A stretch of 10,556 nucleotides of DNA, from the NCBI GenBank assembly GCA_041741375.1, contig JBGSKF010000189.1, forward strand, positions 1 through 10,556, written 5' to 3'. Under the pieces are notes generated by a model. That model did no database searches. It was not told where the DNA came from and was given only the letters and a program-made list of their open reading frames with translations. The stretch comes from OFTM291 sp041741375. GTDB lineage: Bacteria > Gemmatimonadota > Gemmatimonadetes > Gemmatimonadales > GWC2-71-9. The position numbers and the translations under genes are program-made. Shown one piece after another: positions 5,691 to 10,556 of the stretch (the stretch's first letter is position 1; every line of letters begins with the position of its first letter).

Positions 5691-5719
5691 AAGTTTGAAG
5701 AACTTCGAACTTCAAACTT
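5691..5719 (-). terminator. Possible Rho-independent terminator for the dnaX-cinA operon
   Basis: The perfect 10-bp arms AAGTTTGAAG and CTTCAAACTT enclose a 9-nt loop. On the minus strand, the cinA direction, the stem runs into a row of five Ts. The stem is AT-rich and so weaker than usual in this genome, and it is built from the heptamer units themselves. It lies 12 nt after the cinA stop codon. Confidence 0.4.
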
Positions 5720-5746
5720 CAGGCTTCACTTCACACTTCCAACTTC
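5700..5746 (-). repeat. Heptanucleotide tandem array entering the cinA 3' end
   Basis: Plus-strand units are GAACTTC, GAACTTC, AAACTTC, AGGCTTC, a 5-nt remnant ACTTC, ACACTTC and CAACTTC. Read on the cinA strand they are GAAGTTC-type units. The array spans the stop TGA (5731-5733), and its last two units encode the final residues KLEV of CinA. It is the inverted partner of the array at 4891-4932. Confidence 0.8.
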
Positions 5747-6993
5747 CGCAGCAGCAGGAAGAGCCCGAATTGCGCGGTCCGCGCCCTGATCTCCTCCCGG
5801 TTCCCGCCGAATCGATGCCGCACCGTGGTGAGTCCCCAGGGACCGGCCAGCCCGAACCAGACCAGACCCACCGGTCGCTCCGGTGTTCCGCCCCCGGGGC
5901 CCGCGATTCCGGTCACCGCGAGCGCCACGGTGGCCCCCAGGCGCTCGATCGCTCCGGTGGCCATCGCTCCCGCCACCTCGGCACTCACCGCCCCGTGAGC
6001 CTCGATCAGGCCGCCGGGGACGCCGAGCGATCCCTCCTTCACCTCGTTGTGATAGGCCACAATCCCTCCCCGCATCACGTCGCTGCTCCCGGGCACCTCG
6101 GTGAGACGCGCCGCGATCCCCCCGCCGGTGCACGATTCGGCGAGGGCCAGGGTATGCCCGGCGGCGCGGGCGGCCTGGAGCACCCGGGCCGCGATATTGT
6201 CGTCCCCTCGCCCCCAGGCGTACGGAGCCAGGATGCGCTCCAGGTCGCGGGCGGCGGCATCCAGAAGGGGACCGGCCTCGGCGGGTGGGAGGTCCCAGGC
6301 GGTGAGCCGGAGATCGACCCCATCGACGCCGGGAAGGTAGGCGAGGGTGAGGGGGGCGATCCTCTCCTCCACTCCGGCCACCTGCTCTGCCAGGGAGGAT
6401 TCCGGGAGACCGGTGGTCCGGACCACGAGGGACCGGATGACCGGTGGGTCCCGGTCCGGTGTGCGGGCGTGGACCCGGACCGCAAGACGCGGAATCACCT
6501 CCTCCCGGAGGAGACCCGCCATTTCGCGCGGCACTCCGGGAAGCATGATGACGAGCCCGGGCTCGCCCTCGAGCCAGAGCCCGGGGGCGGTCCCTCGCGG
6601 GTTGGGCAGAACCACGGCCCCCGCCGGCACCTCGGCCTGACAGCGGTTTGCAGCCACTGGTGTCCGTCCTGCGGCGGCAAACCGGGCCACCAGGGCATCC
6701 CAGATCGCCGGCTGCCACTCCAGAGGCCACCCGTACAGGTCGGCGATCACCTGTTTGGAGATGTCGTCGCGGGTGGGTCCCAGCCCCCCGGTGGTCAGCA
6801 CGATGCCGGTCCGGCCGAGGGCACGGGAGACGGCATCGCGAATCGCCTCCGGGTCATCGGGCACGGTGGTGCGCCGGGCCACCCGGACCCCGATGGCGGC
6901 GAGCTCCTGCCCCAGGGTCCGGGCGTTGGTGTCGACGGTGAATCCGAGGAGCAGTTCGGTGCCGATCGCGACGACGTCGAGATCCACGGGCAC
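5731..6993 (-). CDS. cinA: CinA: NMN amidohydrolase / MoCF-domain protein
   Basis: This is a full-length two-domain CinA of 420 residues. The N-terminal MoCF/COG1058 domain has GTELLLG (11-17), TTGGLGPTRDD (67-77) and LPGVPREM (151-158). In characterised members it hydrolyses ADP-ribose. The C-terminal PncC domain has AESCTGG (285-291) and TGIAGPGGGTPERPVG (361-376), the active site for deamidating nicotinamide mononucleotide in pyridine nucleotide salvage. The product is cytosolic. The annotated start is GTG 6993, one nt after the pgsA stop. A second in-frame GTG at 6987 is better spaced from the weak TAGGG behind it, so the true start may be two codons later. It is the last gene of the leftward operon. 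Its final codons lie inside a heptamer repeat array, so the C-terminus may vary among relatives. Confidence 0.96.
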   Translation of the reverse strand: MPVDLDVVAIGTELLLGFTVDTNARTLGQELAAIGVRVARRTTVPDDPEAIRDAVSRALGRTGIVLTTGGLGPTRDDISKQVIADLYGWPLEWQPAIWDALVARFAAAGRTPVAANRCQAEVPAGAVVLPNPRGTAPGLWLEGEPGLVIMLPGVPREMAGLLREEVIPRLAVRVHARTPDRDPPVIRSLVVRTTGLPESSLAEQVAGVEERIAPLTLAYLPGVDGVDLRLTAWDLPPAEAGPLLDAAARDLERILAPYAWGRGDDNIAARVLQAARAAGHTLALAESCTGGGIAARLTEVPGSSDVMRGGIVAYHNEVKEGSLGVPGGLIEAHGAVSAEVAGAMATGAIERLGATVALAVTGIAGPGGGTPERPVGLVWFGLAGPWGLTTVRHRFGGNREEIRARTAQFGLFLLLRKLEV

Positions 6994-6994
6994 C

Positions 6995-7633
6995 CTACCG
7001 GCGGGGCATGGTGAAGATGTCGCGGTAGCGGTACAGGTAGGTGACGAAACTGGTGATCGTGAGAGTCAGGGCGATGGCCAGGGTCACCGCCACGAACCCG
7101 CCGTGGAATTCATTCCAGAAGCGGCCGAACGGAACCGCGTCCCACCCGAAGGGGCGGAAGGCGTTGCGAAAGGCGAACCAGGCGATGGTGGCGCCGATGA
7201 AGATGTTCTGCAGGACGGTCTTGAGCTTCCCCGTCCCCTGGGCGGCGATGATCACGCCGCGGCGCCGCGCCCACCACCGGAACCAGGTCATCGCCATCTC
7301 CCGGCCGATCAGCAGGAGAAGCACCCAGAGGGGGATGCTGCCCCAGACCGGGATGTCATAGAGATCGCGCCGTTCCGTGCTGATCCACCAGATCGGCACC
7401 AGGGTGGCGAGGAGGAGCAGCTTGTCCGCGATGGGATCGAGCAGCTTGCCGAGGTCGGTCACCTGGCCCCGGGTCCGGGCCAGGTGACCGTCCCACACGT
7501 CCGTCACCGCGGCAAGCACGAAGATGACGAAGGCCGCCACCTTGGGCCACACCCCGTCGATGAACGGCAGGAACGCCACCACCGGCGTGATGGCGATCCG
7601 CGCCAGGGTGAGGAGGTTGGGCAACGTCCACAT
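6995..7633 (-). CDS. pgsA: CDP-diacylglycerol-glycerol-3-phosphate 3-phosphatidyltransferase
   Basis: PgsA makes phosphatidylglycerol phosphate from CDP-diacylglycerol and glycerol-3-phosphate in the inner membrane, the first committed step to phosphatidylglycerol and cardiolipin. The 212-residue protein has the CDP-alcohol phosphotransferase signature Dx2DGx2ARx8Gx3Dx3D at residues 45-70 (D45, D48, G49, A52, R53, G62, D66, D70), complete in every key position. Hydrophobic segments are at about 5-25, 30-46, 72-86, 98-112, 140-158 and 180-202. ATG 7633 starts 5 nt after the mglA-like stop, and cinA starts 1 nt after its own stop. pgsA-cinA adjacency is common in bacteria. The substrate is inferred from length and context, as another CDP-alcohol transferase would share the signature. 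Confidence 0.92.
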   Translation of the reverse strand: MWTLPNLLTLARIAITPVVAFLPFIDGVWPKVAAFVIFVLAAVTDVWDGHLARTRGQVTDLGKLLDPIADKLLLLATLVPIWWISTERRDLYDIPVWGSIPLWVLLLLIGREMAMTWFRWWARRRGVIIAAQGTGKLKTVLQNIFIGATIAWFAFRNAFRPFGWDAVPFGRFWNEFHGGFVAVTLAIALTLTITSFVTYLYRYRDIFTMPRR

Positions 7634-7638
7634 GGGAA

Positions 7639-8313
7639 TCAGCCCAGCGTTTTCAGCACCAGTTTGCTGATCGCGCGCAGGGTGTCGAACACGCCGGTTC
7701 CCCGCGTGGCCACTCCCTCGAAATAGGGAACCCTCTCGATCCAGGTGCCCTCCACCTGCTGCACCAGGAACTCCCCCGGCCGGTCCGGGTCGGGCAGGGT
7801 CCGTTGCCGGACCGGGTCCTCGACCGGCCAGCCCGGGTTCAGGTTGTCCTGCAGTTCCGGGAGCGGGGCGGCGTTCGGCAGGTCCCGCTTGTTGTACTGG
7901 ATGACGAACGGCATGCGGGTGACATCATAGCCGTGCTGCGTCATGTTGTCATAGAGGTTCTGCATCGCCTCGATATTCGCCTCCATGCGCTCGATCTGGC
8001 TGTCGGCCACGAAAACGACACCGTCCACGCCCTTCAGGATCAGCTTCCGGCTGGCGTTGTAGTACACCTGGCCCGGCACCGTGTAGAGGTGGAACCGGGT
8101 CTTGAAGCCCCGGATGGAGCCCAGATCGACGGGGAGAAAGTCGAAGAAGAGCGTGCGCTCCGTTTCGGTGGCCAGGGAAATCATCTTCCCCTTGGCCCCG
8201 GGGGCGACCTTCTCGTAGACGTACTCGAGATTGGTCGTCTTGCCGCCCAGACCGGGGCCGTAGTAGACGAGCTTGCAGTTGATCTCGCGCGAGGCGTAGT
8301 TGATCAGCGACAT
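7639..8313 (-). CDS. mglA: MglA-like small GTPase (cell polarity / motility switch)
   Basis: This is a 224-residue Ras-like GTPase of the bacterial MglA family. The P-loop GPGLGGKTTN is at residues 19-28. TVPGQ at 78-82 has threonine in place of the usual aspartate, which is an MglA hallmark. Base recognition is NKRD (141-144), with a G5-like region GVATRGTGVF at 200-209. R53 and Q82, the catalytic residues described for Myxococcus MglA, are at the same numbers. MglA-GTP marks a cell pole and directs motility machinery, and roadblock proteins act as its GAP. The upstream gene encodes such a protein 12 nt away. The protein is longer than Myxococcus MglA (195 residues) because of an extra segment at about 161-194, rich in Pro and Asp, just before the G5 region. 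The start ATG has GAGGA 9 nt upstream. Whether the organism is motile cannot be told from here. Confidence 0.93.
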   Translation of the reverse strand: MSLINYASREINCKLVYYGPGLGGKTTNLEYVYEKVAPGAKGKMISLATETERTLFFDFLPVDLGSIRGFKTRFHLYTVPGQVYYNASRKLILKGVDGVVFVADSQIERMEANIEAMQNLYDNMTQHGYDVTRMPFVIQYNKRDLPNAAPLPELQDNLNPGWPVEDPVRQRTLPDPDRPGEFLVQQVEGTWIERVPYFEGVATRGTGVFDTLRAISKLVLKTLG

Positions 8314-8325
8314 CCGGTCCCGTCC

Positions 8326-8823
8326 TCACGCACCGAAGAGTTTGTCGATTTCATCCTCTGCCTCCCCAAGAAATTCATCGCCGACCTGAAAGCTCGGCGA
8401 CCCGGTCGATCCCCGGGCGAACAGCTCGGTGAACAGGTCGGTCAGGTCCCGCGCCACCGGGCGCACCCGGAGCCGCACCAGTCCGAGGGTCGTGCGATTG
8501 TCGAACAGAATGACCAGAATAACCCGCCGGGCGATGTCCGCGAGGTACAGGGACTCGCGCTCCCCCTGATGAAAGAGGGCTCCGAACTCGTTCTCGCCCA
8601 GCATCCGCGCCAGCTGATCGTTGGCGCTGAAGTCAGCCGCCGTGAGCGACGCGAAGGCCACCGGATCAAACTGGGGGGCCTCCCCGACACTGGCCAGCAT
8701 CTGTCCCGTCCGGTCCACCAGGAGGGCGGTGCGGGCCTCGGCCTCGCCCAGGAACCGGGAGAGGATCGTCTCGATCCGGCCCGCATCCTCCTCGTGCAGG
8801 GACCAACTGGCGGCACCGCTCAT
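8326..8823 (-). CDS. Roadblock/LC7 domain protein, MglB-like GTPase regulator
   Basis: This 165-residue cytosolic protein has a roadblock/LC7 fold. An N-terminal helix (about 9-27) is followed by strand TALLVDRTGQMLASVG (32-47), a central helix (55-76), strands FGALFHQGERESLYLADI and VILVILFDN, and a helix ending near residue 136. The acidic C-terminal tail ends EAEDEIDKLFGA. Known MglB proteins (159 residues in Myxococcus) dimerise and act as the GTPase-activating protein and polarity partner of MglA. The order roadblock then mglA matches the Myxococcus mglBA operon. The ATG overlaps the upstream gene's stop as ATGA (8820-8823). MglB identity is inferred from domain, length and neighbour, and sequence similarity to MglB itself was not tested. 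Confidence 0.88.
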   Translation of the reverse strand: MSGAASWSLHEEDAGRIETILSRFLGEAEARTALLVDRTGQMLASVGEAPQFDPVAFASLTAADFSANDQLARMLGENEFGALFHQGERESLYLADIARRVILVILFDNRTTLGLVRLRVRPVARDLTDLFTELFARGSTGSPSFQVGDEFLGEAEDEIDKLFGA

Positions 8824-9110
8824 GCGCGGGTCGGCTCCTCATCGAGGGTGGCGAGCAGGTGACGGAGCAGGCGGCGGGCCTGCCGACGCAGCACCGGTGA
8901 CGATTCCCACGCAAGATAATCCCGCAGCACGGGAATCGAAGTGGAGGTTGCCTGACCGGCCAGGGCCCCCAGCGCGGCGAACCGCCGCCAGGGCTTCGGA
9001 CTGAAGAGGTCGGCCCCGTGCCGCGCGACGTGGGACTGGGCCACCATCCAGCCTAGAACCGTTCCCAGGGCCGTGGCCCCGAGGATCACCGCCACCCGGC
9101 CCCCCCTCAC
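8820..9110 (-). CDS. Small membrane-anchored protein of unknown function
   Basis: This 96-residue protein is not assigned to any family I recognise. It has a short basic N-terminus (RGGR), one hydrophobic helix at about residues 6-24 and a basic soluble region. That region has two amphipathic helical segments (about 40-68 and 72-92) with an SPVLRRQARRLLRHLL stretch resembling a single HEAT-type turn. It overlaps recR by GTGA at its start and the roadblock gene by ATGA at its end, which makes co-translation with both very likely. The start is GTG 9110, with GGAGG 4 nt upstream. In-frame GTG codons follow closely, so the first few residues are uncertain. Its place directly before the roadblock-MglA pair makes a membrane link for that system conceivable, but nothing in the sequence proves it. 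Confidence 0.7.
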   Translation of the reverse strand: MRGGRVAVILGATALGTVLGWMVAQSHVARHGADLFSPKPWRRFAALGALAGQATSTSIPVLRDYLAWESSPVLRRQARRLLRHLLATLDEEPTRA

Positions 9111-9697
9111 ACCACCTCCCGGCGGGCATCGAGCGCATGGCTCAGGGTCACCCCGTCGATGTATTCGAGGTCCCCCCCCATGGGGAGTCCCCGGGCGAGC
9201 CGGGTCACCCGGACCCCGAAGGGGCTCACGATCTGTTGCACATAGGTGGCCGTGGCCTCCCCCTCCAGCGAGGGGTTGGTGGCCAGGATGACCTCCGTCA
9301 CTCCGCCCTCGCCCAGGCGCTCGGTGAGCAGGTCGAGCCGGAGCGAATCGGGTCCCTTCCCCTCCAGCGGAGAGAGGTGCCCCCCCAACACGACGTACCG
9401 GCCGCGAAAACCGGTGCCCCGCTCCACCACCGCCACCGCCGAGGGCTCCTCGACCACGCAGATCACCGCAGCATCCCGCCGCGGATCGCCACAGATGGTA
9501 CAGGGGTCACCCTCGGTCAGATTGCCACACCGGCTGCAGGGACGGACCCGCTCGGCCACCGCCGTGAGGGCTCGCGCCAGGCGGCGCACGGCGTCACCGG
9601 GCTGCTGGAGCAGGTGAAAGGTGAGCCGATGCGCCGTTTTCCGGCCGATGCCCGGGAGGCGGGCCAGTTCCGTCACCAGCTCCTCGAGGGCGGCCAC
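9107..9697 (-). CDS. recR: Recombination mediator protein RecR
   Basis: RecR works with RecO (and RecF) to load RecA on gapped DNA. The 196-residue protein has the usual length. A helix-hairpin-helix, LPGIGRKTAHRL (14-25), is followed by a C4 zinc site C54-x2-C57 and C66-x2-C69. The Toprim domain has VVEEPSA (81-87) and NPSLEGEAT (141-149). The C-terminal LPMGGDLEY (171-179) is also typical. The start is GTG 9697, 3 nt after the ybaB stop, with no strong ribosome binding site, which suggests coupling. The dnaX-ybaB-recR order is one of the best conserved in bacteria. Confidence 0.97.
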   Translation of the reverse strand: MAALEELVTELARLPGIGRKTAHRLTFHLLQQPGDAVRRLARALTAVAERVRPCSRCGNLTEGDPCTICGDPRRDAAVICVVEEPSAVAVVERGTGFRGRYVVLGGHLSPLEGKGPDSLRLDLLTERLGEGGVTEVILATNPSLEGEATATYVQQIVSPFGVRVTRLARGLPMGGDLEYIDGVTLSHALDARREVV

Positions 9698-9700
9698 GCC

Positions 9701-10009
9701 CTACAGTGCCGGAGGAAAGGGAGGATCCTGGACCCGTCGCATCTCCGCCTGGGCCAGGGCGGCGGCGCGTCGCTGGGCCTCGGCGACCGCGCCGAGGACC
9801 AGATCGGCCAGGAGGTCGGCGTCCCGGCCCTCAAAGGCCGCCGGTTCGATCGTCACCGAACGGATCACGCCACGCCCGTCACAGGAGACCCGCACCAGGC
9901 CCGCCCCGGAGGTCGCCTCGACCATCTGGTCGGCGAGGTCGCTCTGGAGTTGCTGCAGGCGGCCCTGGACCTGCTGCCCGAGTTGAAACAAGTGCTGCAA
10001 ATCAGCCAT
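9701..10009 (-). CDS. ybaB: YbaB/EbfC family nucleoid-associated protein
   Basis: This is a 102-residue DNA-binding protein of the YbaB/EbfC family, which forms dimers with helical arms that clamp DNA. The N-terminal coiled helix (about 3-30, QQVQGRLQQLQSDLA) leads into the strands VEATSGAGLVRVSCDGRGVIRSVTI with the family's central V.....G....V...G.G.I..V.I pattern. A C-terminal helix ends in a short proline-rich tail. The ATG lies inside the end of dnaX (8-nt overlap), and recR follows after 3 nt. The exact cellular role of the family is still debated between nucleoid organisation and repair. Confidence 0.93.
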   Translation of the reverse strand: MADLQHLFQLGQQVQGRLQQLQSDLADQMVEATSGAGLVRVSCDGRGVIRSVTIEPAAFEGRDADLLADLVLGAVAEAQRRAAALAQAEMRRVQDPPFPPAL

Positions 10010-10556
10010 TGAAACTGCCCTTCCCGGAATGTCCCTGGGGAGACTCGTCCACGATCTCCAAATCTAATTCATCGGCCGCCGTATCGAGGGCCGGATCGGT
10101 GGCCCGGAGACTTCCCAGCCGTTCGGAGCGGATTTCGGCGCTGGAAAGCCGCTTGGCCTTCGGCGGGGCCCCGGCCTCGGGCACCCCCATCTCCACCACG
10201 AGCCGCACCGGCCCTCCCAGGATGCGGGCGAGCACCGATTCCACCACAGACGCCTCCCGCTCCACTTTTTCCCAATGGAGGGTATCGACCGGCTCAAAGG
10301 AAAGAGTGAGCATCGGTGGCGCAACCACCGCGGGGCGTGCCTTCGAAACCGCTTCCCCGAGAAACCGGCTCTCCGCCTTCACCGCCGCGGCAATCCCCGC
10401 CCACTCGGCGCGGATCGCCTCCAGAGCAAACGGAACCTGGCGCACCGGGGCCGCGGGCGGGACCTCGGCCAATGGAGGCGGTGAGGACGGGGATGCCGAC
10501 GGGGAGGATGCGCGGGGCCGCGGTTCCGGGGGCGAGGGCGGTGCCGAGGACTCCCG
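10002..10556 (-). CDS. dnaX: DNA polymerase III subunit gamma/tau, C-terminal part
   Basis: This is the last 184 residues of DnaX, the clamp-loader ATPase subunit. The frame is open through the right window edge, so the ATPase domains lie outside. Reading from the edge, about 30 residues of Pro/Ser/Ala-rich linker are followed by a folded domain. That domain begins PFALEAIRAEWAGIAAAVKAE and includes PPMLTLSFEPVDTLHWEKVE and RLVVEMG, resembling the C-terminal domain of DnaX in other bacteria. The tail ends DPALDTAADELDLEIVDES. Identification rests on this domain and on the dnaX-ybaB-recR order. The stop overlaps ybaB by 8 nt. A frameshift site that would yield the short gamma form cannot be judged here. 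Confidence 0.85.
   Translation of the reverse strand, partial: RESSAPPSPPEPRPRASSPSASPSSPPPLAEVPPAAPVRQVPFALEAIRAEWAGIAAAVKAESRFLGEAVSKARPAVVAPPMLTLSFEPVDTLHWEKVEREASVVESVLARILGGPVRLVVEMGVPEAGAPPKAKRLSSAEIRSERLGSLRATDPALDTAADELDLEIVDESPQGHSGKGSFNG

Larger units (their letters stand above)
4890..5730. other. Repeat-filled convergent gap with no intact gene
   Basis: These 841 bp separate the facing 3' ends of the lipoprotein gene and cinA. They hold, in order, a GAAGTTC heptamer array, a short non-repetitive stretch, several blocks of 9-bp-period repeats arranged as imperfect hairpins, a decayed lipoprotein gene fragment, and a second heptamer array in inverse orientation. Smaller duplications include a 21-bp direct repeat (4935-4955 and 5201-5221, 18 of 21 identical), CGAGGCGAG at 5023-5031 and 5047-5055, and a two-unit 9-mer (CGCGGATGA, CGCCGATGG) at 4985-5002. 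Reading frames crossing this region change character along their length and follow the repeats, so none is called as a gene. Confidence 0.75.

Noticed and set aside
5695..7014. A 439-codon plus-strand frame across cinA
   Set aside because: It is the antisense shadow of a full-length CinA with intact motifs. Its start lies in the heptamer array.

Overview
The window is a GC-rich bacterial chromosome segment with tightly packed genes. The organism is probably a member of Gemmatimonadota or a related deep lineage. The reasons are the high GC, a dnaX-ybaB-recR operon continuing into an MglB/MglA-type polarity pair, and a small HExxH lipoprotein of a kind I associate with that phylum. This placement is inference, since no rRNA gene or unique marker is present.

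Layout. Positions 1-2193 (+) hold a compact operon: the 3' end of an IscS/NifS-type cysteine desulfurase, mnmA (overlapping by 8 nt), a four-helix PF04020 membrane protein, and a DksA/TraR zinc-finger regulator. Positions 2459-4194 (-) hold grpE-dnaJ, two nucleotides apart. A 263-bp divergent gap separates grpE from a rightward lipoprotein gene at 4458-4889. From the right edge down to 5731 (-) runs an eight-gene operon: dnaX (3' part), ybaB, recR, a small membrane protein gene, a roadblock/MglB-like gene, an mglA-like gene, pgsA and cinA. Its gaps are 12 nt or less, with several overlaps.

How the genes work together. The desulfurase probably feeds sulfur directly to MnmA for tRNA 2-thiouridine. 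GrpE and DnaJ are the DnaK co-chaperones. DnaX, YbaB and RecR belong to replication and repair. The roadblock protein and the MglA GTPase form a likely GAP/GTPase polarity switch. PgsA makes phosphatidylglycerol phosphate, and CinA salvages NMN.

The unusual content lies in the two convergent gaps (2194-2458 and 4890-5730). In both, a heptanucleotide tandem array starts at or across the stop codon of each facing gene and runs downstream, so each gap is bounded by inverted arrays. The first gap uses an A[A/C/T]CAATG-type unit on both sides, with a 20-bp dRS3-like palindrome between the arms. The second uses a GAAGTTC-type unit. Between its arms lie 9-bp-period repeats (CACAAAAGG, CACGAAAAG types) folded into imperfect hairpins, and a decayed second copy of the lipoprotein gene's 3' end that has lost exactly the HExxH segment. 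The divergent gap has no such repeats. No tRNA, rRNA, CRISPR array or transposase gene was seen.
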